Origin: Lachnospiraceae bacterium UBA3801
GTDB lineage: Bacteria > Bacillota > Clostridia > Lachnospirales > Lachnospiraceae
Length of the DNA: 21,867 bases
Direction: 5' to 3'
Assembly (NCBI GenBank): GCA_002368685.1
Contig: DFEN01000162.1
Location: 1 to 21,867, forward strand
Below the pieces are notes generated by a model. It was not told the origin of the DNA. It did no database searches and saw only the letters and a list, made by a program, of their open reading frames with translations. Each line of letters opens with the position of its first letter. The stretch's first letter is position 1. This document shows, piece by piece, positions 1-7,413 of this stretch. The position numbers were made by a program, and so were the translations under genes.

Positions 1-10
1 TCAGTGGGAC

Positions 11-125
11 AATGAGTAAAATGGGACGGTTCTTATTTGCTCGCTCTATCAAGAGTGAGCAAATAAGAACCGTCCCTATTTTACTCATTATTTCAATTGT
101 GCAAATAAGAACCGTCCCTATTTGC
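11..125. repeat. REP-like palindromic element plus third partial arm
   Basis: A near-perfect hairpin spans 11-89. Arm 23-42 (GGGACGGTTCTTATTTGCTC) pairs with 57-76, and an outer stem pairs 11-21 with 79-89, with one bulged base. A further copy of the right arm lies at 101-123 and is identical over 23 bases to 59-81. It is flanked by its own short inverted repeat (GCAAATA 101-107 / TATTTGC 119-125). The GGGACGGTTCT / AGAACCGTCCC core is, from memory, a recurrent palindromic repeat in many Firmicutes genomes, often linked to REP-associated tyrosine (Y1) transposases. That link is knowledge-based; no transposase is present here. The element overlaps the 3' end and stop codon of the minus-strand hydrolase and could act as its terminator or mRNA-stabilising hairpin, although no T-run follows it. 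Confidence 0.8.
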
Positions 126-1053
126 ATATATGTTTTTCGATCCAGGAGAGGGTGTCGTCGTATACTTCCTGCTTACCAGGCTCGTTCAGAATCTCATGTC
201 TCATATCCGGATATAGCTTACACTCGATATCTGTGATTCCAGCCTTTACATACTTCTGATAAACATCCTTAACACCTTTTCCAAGATTACCAACCGGATC
301 GCCCTCGCCGGAAATAATGAGGATTGGAAGAGTCTTAGGTATCATATCTATATTTCTTTTCTGATTATCGAAAAGAACTGTGCTAAGTAGCGCTTCAAAT
401 CCACTTGTAGTAAAGGTAAAACTGCATCTAGGATCATTATAGTATGACTTCATTATATCCGGATCGCTACAGATCCAACTGTTTGAGAGGTCTGTTCTGG
501 TAAGGTCATACTGCTTATAAGCTGATCCGTATGTAAGGTTCTGGAGCTTGTCACTTCTGTAATGCCAGCCTTTTGCCTTTGCAGTTGCTCTAATCAGCAT
601 AAGACCGCTTCTGACAACCATATCGGGTTCCTGACCGGTTCCAATGATAATGGCGCCTGCCAGACCGGCTCCCTTATGTGTCAGGTATCTACGGAGAAGA
701 TAAGAGCCCATACTATGCCCTGCCATATAGTAAGGTATATTAGGATATTCCTTCTGTGTCTCTATTCTCAGGTGATGAATATCTCTGACCATTGCTCTGG
801 CAGGACTGTTATCAGTTATATATCCCCAGTCCTCAACACTTCCCACTGACTGACCATGTCCCAGATGGTCATGACCGACCACCACAAAGCCCTTAGAGGC
901 CATAAAACTTGCGAAGTCATCGTATCGCTCGATATACTCCACCATGCCGTGAATTAACTGTATAACGCCCTTCGGCTCCCCCTCTGGTAGCCATTTAACC
1001 CCATGAATATTTGTCTTCTCATCTGACGAGAGAAAAGATATGTTTTTTTTCAT
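118..1053 (-). CDS. alpha/beta hydrolase, monoacylglycerol lipase / lysophospholipase family
   Basis: A 311-residue serine hydrolase of the Hydrolase_4 (PldB / monoglyceride lipase) type, predicted to cleave acyl esters of monoacylglycerols or lysophospholipids. Visible motifs are an oxyanion-hole HG at 35-36 (LIHGMVEY), the GHDHLGHGQS motif typical of the family (60-69), the nucleophile elbow GHSMG at 112-116 (Ser114), a probable catalytic Asp252 (SGEGDPVG) and His286 (MRHEIL). There is no signal peptide, so it is probably cytosolic. Length fits the family. The start is supported by GAGGTG upstream of the ATG. It is monocistronic and divergent from the genes to the right. The stop codon and last residues (HICK) are encoded by the tail of the REP-like element, so the C-terminus may have been reset by the repeat. 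The exact substrate cannot be read from the sequence. Confidence 0.9.
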   Translation of the reverse strand: MKKNISFLSSDEKTNIHGVKWLPEGEPKGVIQLIHGMVEYIERYDDFASFMASKGFVVVGHDHLGHGQSVGSVEDWGYITDNSPARAMVRDIHHLRIETQKEYPNIPYYMAGHSMGSYLLRRYLTHKGAGLAGAIIIGTGQEPDMVVRSGLMLIRATAKAKGWHYRSDKLQNLTYGSAYKQYDLTRTDLSNSWICSDPDIMKSYYNDPRCSFTFTTSGFEALLSTVLFDNQKRNIDMIPKTLPILIISGEGDPVGNLGKGVKDVYQKYVKAGITDIECKLYPDMRHEILNEPGKQEVYDDTLSWIEKHICK

Positions 1054-1078
1054 TTGCTACACCTCGATTGAATATAAT

Positions 1079-1104
1079 CTTATGATACTTTATTGTATCA
1101 TAAG
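1079..1104. promoter_or_regulatory. perfect inverted repeat, possible operator
   Basis: CTTATGATAC (1079-1088) and GTATCATAAG (1095-1104) form a perfect 10-bp inverted repeat around a 6-nt centre, TTTATT. It lies 26-51 bases upstream of the hydrolase start and overlaps the predicted -10 box of that gene. This is the geometry of a repressor-type operator. No poly-T follows on either strand, so it does not look like a terminator. The regulator is unknown. Confidence 0.5.
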
Positions 1105-1125
1105 CCGCTCAATAAATCTTGAAAA
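1097..1125 (-). promoter_or_regulatory. putative sigma-A promoter of the hydrolase
   Basis: On the minus strand, a -35-like TTTTCA (1120-1125) and a -10-like TATGAT (1097-1102) are separated by 17 bases. The -35 box is a weak match and the -10 box is good. Transcription would begin near 1090, inside the inverted repeat, leaving a leader of about 35 bases with the GAGGTG ribosome-binding site. Confidence 0.4.
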
Positions 1126-1148
1126 TATGAAGTTTAATTTATATAATT

Positions 1149-1274
1149 ATGCAGTATGCAGCTGAAGCGAATACCGGAGATGGTATCAAGGTAAAACCTT
1201 GGCTGAAATACTATTATAGGTATATCCTTCCTATACTGATACTCGTTATTCTGGTTCAGGGACTAATAAATTAG
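1149..1274 (+). pseudogene. C-terminal remnant resembling a sodium-dependent (SNF-type) transporter
   Basis: A 41-codon reading frame begins MQYAAEANTGDGIKVKPW and continues with a WLKYYYRYILP stretch and a hydrophobic end (ILILVILVQGLIN). From memory this pattern, an acidic/Gly stretch, then lysines with K-x-W, aromatic residues and a final membrane helix, resembles the C-terminus of bacterial sodium:neurotransmitter symporter family proteins. An in-frame stop lies at 1128-1130, no ribosome-binding site precedes the ATG, and the rest of the transporter is absent. I therefore read it as a decayed fragment left by a deletion. The alternative is a genuine 41-residue single-span membrane peptide. 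Confidence 0.5.
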
Positions 1275-1288
1275 CTGTCATATATTTG

Positions 1289-1317
1289 TTGATAAAAAAA
1301 TAATGAATTGTTAAGAT
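1289..1317 (+). promoter_or_regulatory. putative sigma-A promoter for the membrane-protein gene
   Basis: TTGATA (1289-1294), a 17-base A/T-rich spacer and TAAGAT (1312-1317) lie 45 bases upstream of the ATG at 1362. Both boxes are close to the sigma-A consensus. Confidence 0.5.
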
Positions 1318-1361
1318 GTAATAAAAATGAAGAATATAAATATTCAAAAGAGGCTTGGTAA

Positions 1362-2543
1362 ATGAATAATATCATAATTGTGATTATATCCATAATTCTT
1401 CAGCTTGTAGCGAGCTATGAGATAGGTGATTTGTCTGGTAATGCTCTTGAATATACTACATCTCGAGGCGATGCATTTAAGGATGCTTTTATAATTCTTA
1501 TATGTATTGTTTTTCGATATGTACTAGACAGAGTGCTTCTTAAAAACTGTATAAAAGAACGAGCTGAGGCGGAGAGTGGAGAGGGTAATAAGCCAGGCTT
1601 TTCGCCAATTGTTCTTGATATTGTTTCGTTTGTACTTGGAACAATATTTCTTATTCTTTTCCTTTCTCTATATGGAAAGGAAGATATCTCGGTTACACTT
1701 GCTGTTATGCTGATATCATTTGTACTGATGCTTCTTTTTGAAAAGGATAAGTATATATATAGAGATGCCTTCCTTGATAAAGTAGTAGAGATTCAGGATG
1801 ACGCCGAGGGAGAAGGGCGTGACATCGAAGTATCAGCTTCTGAGGGAGAAGGGCATGACATCGAAGTATCAGCTTCTGAGGAAGAAGGGCATGACATTGA
1901 AGCGTCGGATTCTGAGGAGAAAAAGCTAGATAGTGACGTAGTAGATGACGAAGAAGAAAATTACAAAAAAGTAAAAAGTGGAAATCATCGAATCATAACT
2001 CAGACGGCGTATGTATTTGCTGGAATAGCAATGCTTCTGCTTGGCGTACTTAGCTTAGGTGATGTGCAGTCCAGACATTTTGGCGGACTTTATTTCCTTC
2101 TTCTGTTTCTCTTTAGTGCACTTAGTGTCCTTTTTAGATTTATAAATAGAGCTTTCGCAGCTTCTATGGATGAAGACTTAGATGACGACGAAAAAGGAAA
2201 AATGTTTTTTGGTGGTTTTAAAACCAAGGATGAAATGTTAGAATGCATCATTCTATCTGTATTTACAGCACTATTCCTTTCGCATAGATCGGTGCTGGCG
2301 GCATTTGTATTCCTCCTGGGCGTAGCTGCAATGAAAGTTGTTATTCCGGCTATATTTGATAACTGGGGACGCGGAGGCAGCAAGGTGGTGGCTATGAATA
2401 AAGAACTGGTGGCCAGACTTGTGGCCAGGATCGTTTCACTGGTCATAATAATGATAGCGGTGTGGTTCCTCAGTTTCGGAGCTGTTTGGGAGATAGAATA
2501 CCTGTCAATGATTGGTGTGGCACTCTTTATCATGATGTTATAA
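1362..2543 (+). CDS. polytopic membrane protein of unknown function with acidic repeat loop
   Basis: A 393-residue protein that I do not recognise. It has about eight or nine hydrophobic segments in two blocks, roughly residues 3-20, 42-60, 82-105, 110-127 and then 215-235, 243-263, 290-330 and 350-393. The blocks are separated by a highly acidic, probably cytoplasmic loop (about 140-205). The loop contains three 12-residue tandem repeats (EGEGRDIEVSAS, EGEGHDIEVSAS, EEEGHDIEASDS) followed by further D/E-rich sequence. The start is supported by AGAGG about 8 bases upstream and by the promoter at 1289-1317. A terminator follows directly, so it is probably monocistronic and not part of the pilus operon, although it sits just upstream of it. 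No enzymatic motif is visible. Confidence 0.8.
   Translation: MNNIIIVIISIILQLVASYEIGDLSGNALEYTTSRGDAFKDAFIILICIVFRYVLDRVLLKNCIKERAEAESGEGNKPGFSPIVLDIVSFVLGTIFLILFLSLYGKEDISVTLAVMLISFVLMLLFEKDKYIYRDAFLDKVVEIQDDAEGEGRDIEVSASEGEGHDIEVSASEEEGHDIEASDSEEKKLDSDVVDDEEENYKKVKSGNHRIITQTAYVFAGIAMLLLGVLSLGDVQSRHFGGLYFLLLFLFSALSVLFRFINRAFAASMDEDLDDDEKGKMFFGGFKTKDEMLECIILSVFTALFLSHRSVLAAFVFLLGVAAMKVVIPAIFDNWGRGGSKVVAMNKELVARLVARIVSLVIIMIAVWFLSFGAVWEIEYLSMIGVALFIMML
1806..1913 (+). repeat. three 36-bp in-frame tandem repeats
   Basis: The units are 1806-1841, 1842-1877 and 1878-1913. Units 1 and 2 differ at a single base (CGT versus CAT); unit 3 has diverged further. Each encodes a 12-residue acidic motif. 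The near-identity of the first two units suggests recent duplication by slippage or unequal recombination, so copy number may vary between strains. Confidence 0.9.
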
Positions 2544-2581
2544 AATTCGTAAATGGTGGTTAAATTATATGAATATTAAGT

Positions 2582-2620
2582 GAACAATCCGCGCAGTGTT
2601 ATTGCGTGGGTTGTTCTTTT
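2582..2620 (+). terminator. rho-independent terminator
   Basis: A 14-bp stem (2582-2595 with 2603-2616, including two G-T wobble pairs) with a 7-nt loop is followed by TTTT. It lies 38 bases after the stop of the membrane-protein gene and isolates it from the pilus locus. Confidence 0.8.
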
Positions 2621-2630
2621 ATGGTAAACT
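2602..2630 (+). promoter_or_regulatory. weak candidate promoter of the pilus operon
   Basis: TTGCGT (2602-2607), 17 bases, then TAAACT (2625-2630), the latter preceded by a TGG extended -10-like context. An alternative is TTGTTC (2611-2616), 16 bases, TATTAA (2633-2638). Both overlap the upstream terminator and neither is strong. A promoter is expected in this gap because the terminator separates it from the previous gene. Confidence 0.3.
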
Positions 2631-2639
2631 AATATTAAC

Positions 2640-2731
2640 TAAGTGCGCCCTATTTTGGATGGTTCGGCGCAATTAAATTACAAGGTTTGTAACCCGGAGT
2701 AATTCTAAAATCATAGTAAGGAGAGAGGCTT
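2640..2731 (+). other. 5' leader of the giant-pilin operon with two inverted repeats and a strong RBS
   Basis: The leader contains TGCGCC (2644-2649) paired with GGCGCA (2666-2671) and TTACAA (2678-2683) paired with TTGTAA (2687-2692). AAGGAG (2718-2723) follows, 8 bases before the ATG at 2732. I looked for the conserved core of the cyclic-di-GMP-I (GEMM) riboswitch and did not see it. The hairpins may be structural only; their function is unknown. Confidence 0.35.
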
Positions 2732-5700
2732 ATGATTGTTAAAGAAACTCTTGGGATGGTTGATAAGTTATTAATGGCTGAATCGCATGGATTCAGAAAC
2801 AGAATAGAGAAAAGTATAAGCTCCGAGAAGAATTCGAAAAAAGGATTCACGCTAGTGGAGCTTATTGTCGTGTTAGTAATACTTGCTATTTTAGCGGCTG
2901 CAATAGTACCAGCATTCCTTGGCTATACAGACCATGCAAAGAAGAAGAAATATATCGCGACAGCTGAAGAATGCTTAAAAGCATCTCAGGCTGTGCTTTC
3001 GGATAGGTACAATGATTCGTCTAACAGACTGACTAAAGATCAGAGGTATGCAGCTGCAGGCACAGCAAATGTAGATCCTGAAGGAACTACTTTCAAGGTA
3101 TGGACTGCAAGAAGACTTGAAGCTGGTATTACTCCAGTTACGAATGACAATATTGGTGCATTTACTATAGTTGCAGCAATATATTCTACAGGTGCTGAAA
3201 AGGATGGCGTCGATACATCTGATTTCAAGTATGTATTTTATGACGGAAAAGAATATACATACTACGACACCAGAGATGAGGCTTATGCTGCAGCGGCTGG
3301 CATGGGATATCTAGACTCTGATTCTACTACAAGTACAAGAATTAATATGTGGCCTTTCAAGGATGATGCTGCATCTACTGATAATAGTATTGCTCAGACT
3401 GAAACATGGGAAGATGATAAAACAGAGATTAGTAAGACAGTTACATTCCATCTGGCACATGTAAATTTTGTGCATGGAACTGTTTTTAAATATGATAATG
3501 GTGAAGTATCTGAAGATAAGGATATTGAGGTTACATTTAAAAAGAATGCTACTCTTCAACCAGAATCAGAACAGTGTGAAAATCTAACAAATGGTTCTGT
3601 AGTCACTGATGAGGATGGAAATGTTTATACCCTTTCTCTTGAAGAGGGTTTTGATGAATTAAAGTGGAGTGCTGTTGAGGGAGAAAAAGGTACTCTTGAA
3701 TGGACAAAAACCAGCAATACTCTTTTAAATGAAATATTTAATGGAAATGTATCAGAGTTCTATGCAACAACCACCAAGAAAACCATAACTAAGGAAGTTA
3801 CATTTAAGGCGCTCAACATAAATACTTTACACTTTAATCCTGGAATGAAGGATAGCATTACTGTTAACTTTACAGGCTTTTCAAATAGATATGATATTGG
3901 AAAATGGAGTGTGAATAAGGCTGCATTTGATAATGGTGAAATGTCTGGAGTTGAGTCGCTTACCAATTATGGAACAGTTTTATCTTCTAGGGAATTTTCG
4001 AATGGATATAACCTTGCTGGATGGGCATATAATGATAGCGGATCAGCAACTGGATATGAGATGAATCTTCCTGTAAGAAATGAAGTGAAAGAGTATTCTA
4101 AAGAAGAAGATTTATGGGAAAAGGTATTTAGTGTCAATAGTGAAACTGTAACCTTCACCGGTATTATGATCCAAGGAAAAACTCTTATTCTTAAGGCTGA
4201 TGATAATACATTTTTTGGTGCGGAGAGCGATGATGTAAAAGAACTTAGATTAATCTCTGCCTATAATGAGCTTGTTGCAAGTTTTGATCTATCAAACGCT
4301 TCAAAGGATAACTTTGATGATTATAAAAATAAGAGGATCGCGGCTAAAATTGGAAGTCGATTCATTGGATGGGCTGAAGAGGAAGGAAGTCAAGAACGAG
4401 TTCTGTACAATGATAATATAGTATCTATTAAAGATTATGCTCTTCATAGACCGGAAGCAGAAGTGCATTTATATGCTGTATCTACCAATGCCTCCAGGGC
4501 TAAGGTAGAAGGAGGAAGTGGAAATAATACTTCGTATGCGGCGTATAATGTGTTTAATTATTTGGCGTGGGGAAAACGTAATACTGTAACAGAGATAAAC
4601 AGAATCGATGATTATCAGAGTGCTATTAATTATTTGAATGGTAAGGGTAACATTTTTGATAATTATACAACAATGGATAATAACGAAATAAAAGGAAATA
4701 TTAACATCTCAAAGAGTAGAGATTACAAAGGAGGTCATAGTGCTGTTTATACTATAAAGAGTGGTGGTGCTATTGAAAGATTTGCAATTCTTTGGGATGG
4801 TGTGGATGAGGAATATCCAGTTCCAATATTTGCCTATTCTACATGTGATAGCAGTGGCAAGAGAACTATTAATTGGTTCTCTGCTGAACCAAATCCTGAT
4901 GTACAAGGAAGTCTTTATCAGCTATTTAACGGATTTACTGCCTGCAGTTTTGCTGATTCGAAATTAGATGAATGGAACTATTCTGGTTGTATAAATACAT
5001 CTCAGATGTTCAAAGATTGTCACGAACTTACATCAAATGAGAATGATCTTAAATTTCAATCATGGGATCTTTCTAATGTTAAGACTATAGCAAATATGTT
5101 TGAAAAGTGTATAAATACAAAATTCACAACAATTGACTTTTCTGGTGTAGATTTGGAAAGCCTGACTTCTATGAGTAATTGGGTAAAAGATTGTAATAAT
5201 ATCGACACTATTATTTTTGATAATGTTAATTCTCCGAATCTAACTGATGTTACAACATATGTAAGTAATAGAGGAAAACTTAAAAAGTTTAGTGGAAGAA
5301 ATTGGCAGGCTCAGAGTCTTACTTCATTGAAGGAGATGTTCAATAATTGTACTAGATTGGATGTTGTTGATATGTCAGGCGCTCAATTCCCGTCTGTGCA
5401 AACTATGAATGGAGCATTTAAGGGAGCATTTAAGGTAACAGCTAGTTCAGAAGCAGGTAGACAGAATAGGGTAGACTTCTCAAATGTTGATTTTTCTAAT
5501 CTTATAGATGCTTCAGAAATGTTTAAAGGTAGTAAAGAGGCAGATGATTTATACTATATCAAGGAAATCTCGTTTGAAGGTGCAGATATAGCTAAGTTAG
5601 AAAACTGTTCAGAAATGTTCTTACATCAGGCTGAGCTAGAGACTATCAATTTCAATACCAAAACAACATTTAGTCCTGTGCTATGTAACAATATGTTTGA

Positions 5701-7378
5701 CTGGTGTACTAATCTTTCACAAATATATGGCGTAACAACAGCAGGTGATTCTGACTTAAAAATGTTAACTGATAATACTGAGAATATGAATAATATGTTC
5801 TGGGGCTGTGAATCATTGACTGATGGAGCCTTCCTTCAGAAGTTCAATTTTGAAGAAGTTAAATCAGCGGAAAAGATGTTTGCCGGTGCGGGATTTACTA
5901 CCATAGATTTACACGGAAAGAATTTTAATGAACTAGTAGATGCTTATTCGATGTTTGGTGGATATTGCTATGGTAGTGTATACCTTTATCCTAGCGCTAC
6001 TTATATAAATTTAAGTAATTGTAATTTCCCTAAGTTAACCAGAATGATGTCACATCCTAAAGACATTAGAGGCTTTTTTGAAGGAAATACAAATATCGAA
6101 AATATCAATTTCTCTGGATGTAATATACCTAATGTAGAGAGTTTCACAAGGATGTTCTATGGTTGTACATCTTTAAAACTTGATAATAGTGATTTTAGTT
6201 TTGCTAATTCTAATAAAGTAAATGCTGCGAGATATATGTTCTACGGGTGTACAGGCATAACAACAGATATTAATATTGGTAGTTTCAGTTCGACGGTAGA
6301 AAGCATGGAAGGTATGTTCCAGAATTGTTCTAACATGACGGGGGTAAATAATCTAAGGATTGATAGTGCCACTAATATTAATTATTTGTTTGATGGATGT
6401 TCAAATCTGGAAAGAGTGACACTATCTGGTGGTGGAATGAAAACAGCAAAATGTCCACTTGGAAATTCAAGTGTAAGCAATGTGTTTAGAAATACAAAAA
6501 TAAGTGATTTGACAATTAAAGACATCACTTTTGAAAACTTCTCAACAAGTATATCAAATAAAAACGATACTGGAAGTGGACTTCATAAGATTCTTGCAAG
6601 CGCAAAAGGTAATAAGTTTAATAATGCATTAACGCTTAACACTATAACACTTAAAGACGTTGCTGCGCCTGAAATAGTAACTGGATACCAGTTGTTCTAT
6701 AACGCACAATCAGTTACTAAAATTGATATTGATAATCTTGTGTTGGGGTCATATGTTTTATCTATTAAACAGATGTTTGCAAATTGCTATAATTTATCTG
6801 ACCTTAATTTGAATATATCTTCAGATGGTAATCAGGATGGATTGCTAAAGCTTGATTATTTACTAGCTGAAGGTGATACAAGTCATGTGTTTGATTATTG
6901 TTATAGAATAGAAAAAGTAGATTTATCTACTATTGATACAAGTGAGTGTAGATGGTTTGGTAGAGTATTCCGTTGTTGTTTCTCACTAGAAGAGATAAAG
7001 TTTGGTGAACATTTTGATACTCAGAATGCCTGGGATATGCAGGAGATGTTTGACAGTTGCTATTCACTAAAAACGGTTGATATTTCTCATTTTGATACAA
7101 GATCTATTTCTCAGTCTTCATATTTGAACAATATGTTTGGAACTAGTACAAATGATTCTGTAAATAATAAAACACAGAGTGACCTTACTACTATTTATGC
7201 TTCGGAATCAACATTAAAAGCGTTTACGAAATATCAAAATCAAAATGTTTTTGGATCAAAACTCAACACTCTAAATGGTCACGTAATTAGTAGTATAAGT
7301 GATAGTAATAAGTACAAATCAAGATATGGAAGATTTGATCAAGGCAGTACAATAGGATATTTCACGGAAAAAGAATAA
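2732..7378 (+). CDS. giant type IV pilin-like protein with BspA/DUF285 leucine-rich-repeat array
   Basis: A 1548-residue protein with a class III prepilin signal. The 38-residue hydrophilic leader ends KKG38, followed by F39 and Glu at mature position 5 (FTLVELIVVLVILAIL), which is the usual prepilin peptidase cut and N-methylation site. A typical pilin alpha-1 helix continues to about residue 95. Then come a small mixed domain (95-210), beta-rich modules resembling InlB B-repeats (about 235-585, with GYNLAGWA and SRFIGWAEE), a linker, and about twenty DUF285/BspA-type repeats (about 735-1470) marked by MFxxC-x-x-L cores such as MFYGCTSL and MFDSCYSL. The end, RYGRFDQGSTIGYF, resembles the tail of BspA-like proteins. 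There is no LPxTG motif, lipobox or other anchor, so the pilin helix is the only visible attachment. The start is fixed by AAGGAG 8 bases upstream. It is first in the pilin gene cluster. Probable role (inference): surface adhesin built into, or at the tip of, a pilus. Confidence 0.9.
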   Translation: MIVKETLGMVDKLLMAESHGFRNRIEKSISSEKNSKKGFTLVELIVVLVILAILAAAIVPAFLGYTDHAKKKKYIATAEECLKASQAVLSDRYNDSSNRLTKDQRYAAAGTANVDPEGTTFKVWTARRLEAGITPVTNDNIGAFTIVAAIYSTGAEKDGVDTSDFKYVFYDGKEYTYYDTRDEAYAAAAGMGYLDSDSTTSTRINMWPFKDDAASTDNSIAQTETWEDDKTEISKTVTFHLAHVNFVHGTVFKYDNGEVSEDKDIEVTFKKNATLQPESEQCENLTNGSVVTDEDGNVYTLSLEEGFDELKWSAVEGEKGTLEWTKTSNTLLNEIFNGNVSEFYATTTKKTITKEVTFKALNINTLHFNPGMKDSITVNFTGFSNRYDIGKWSVNKAAFDNGEMSGVESLTNYGTVLSSREFSNGYNLAGWAYNDSGSATGYEMNLPVRNEVKEYSKEEDLWEKVFSVNSETVTFTGIMIQGKTLILKADDNTFFGAESDDVKELRLISAYNELVASFDLSNASKDNFDDYKNKRIAAKIGSRFIGWAEEEGSQERVLYNDNIVSIKDYALHRPEAEVHLYAVSTNASRAKVEGGSGNNTSYAAYNVFNYLAWGKRNTVTEINRIDDYQSAINYLNGKGNIFDNYTTMDNNEIKGNINISKSRDYKGGHSAVYTIKSGGAIERFAILWDGVDEEYPVPIFAYSTCDSSGKRTINWFSAEPNPDVQGSLYQLFNGFTACSFADSKLDEWNYSGCINTSQMFKDCHELTSNENDLKFQSWDLSNVKTIANMFEKCINTKFTTIDFSGVDLESLTSMSNWVKDCNNIDTIIFDNVNSPNLTDVTTYVSNRGKLKKFSGRNWQAQSLTSLKEMFNNCTRLDVVDMSGAQFPSVQTMNGAFKGAFKVTASSEAGRQNRVDFSNVDFSNLIDASEMFKGSKEADDLYYIKEISFEGADIAKLENCSEMFLHQAELETINFNTKTTFSPVLCNNMFDWCTNLSQIYGVTTAGDSDLKMLTDNTENMNNMFWGCESLTDGAFLQKFNFEEVKSAEKMFAGAGFTTIDLHGKNFNELVDAYSMFGGYCYGSVYLYPSATYINLSNCNFPKLTRMMSHPKDIRGFFEGNTNIENINFSGCNIPNVESFTRMFYGCTSLKLDNSDFSFANSNKVNAARYMFYGCTGITTDINIGSFSSTVESMEGMFQNCSNMTGVNNLRIDSATNINYLFDGCSNLERVTLSGGGMKTAKCPLGNSSVSNVFRNTKISDLTIKDITFENFSTSISNKNDTGSGLHKILASAKGNKFNNALTLNTITLKDVAAPEIVTGYQLFYNAQSVTKIDIDNLVLGSYVLSIKQMFANCYNLSDLNLNISSDGNQDGLLKLDYLLAEGDTSHVFDYCYRIEKVDLSTIDTSECRWFGRVFRCCFSLEEIKFGEHFDTQNAWDMQEMFDSCYSLKTVDISHFDTRSISQSSYLNNMFGTSTNDSVNNKTQSDLTTIYASESTLKAFTKYQNQNVFGSKLNTLNGHVISSISDSNKYKSRYGRFDQGSTIGYFTEKE
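4934..7141 (+). repeat. array of DUF285/BspA-type protein repeats
   Basis: This part of the first giant pilin encodes roughly twenty degenerate repeats of about 25-45 residues, each with a core of hydrophobic-F followed by a Cys or small residue (QMFKDC, NMFEKC, EMFNNC, NMFWGC, RMFYGC, YMFYGC, GMFQNC, YLFDGC, EMFDSC). A hydrophobic beta-strand such as TIDFSG or VDMSG usually follows. The repeats are conserved at protein level, not DNA level. Such arrays are known in BspA-like surface adhesins. Confidence 0.75.
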
Positions 7379-7413
7379 TCGATTATATATAGATTGATAC
7401 AGCGAGGGGTAGT

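Noticed and set aside
11..89. Rho-independent terminator of the lipase gene
   Set aside because: The stem is strong, but no poly-T tract follows on the minus strand and the arms match a dispersed REP-like repeat. A terminator role is possible but secondary.
562..849. A plus-strand frame of 95 codons inside the lipase gene, and other frames of 60-150 codons opposite the large genes
   Set aside because: They are shadows of confident genes on the other strand or in other frames. They have no ribosome-binding sites and no recognisable protein motifs.
1806..1913. CRISPR-like array, because of 36-base repeats
   Set aside because: The repeats are directly adjacent without spacers, lie in frame inside a coding region and encode an acidic protein loop.
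2640..2731. Cyclic di-GMP riboswitch upstream of the pilin operon
   Set aside because: It was attractive because clostridial pilin operons can be riboswitch-controlled, but the conserved core of the class I aptamer is absent and the leader seems too short. Only simple inverted repeats are visible.
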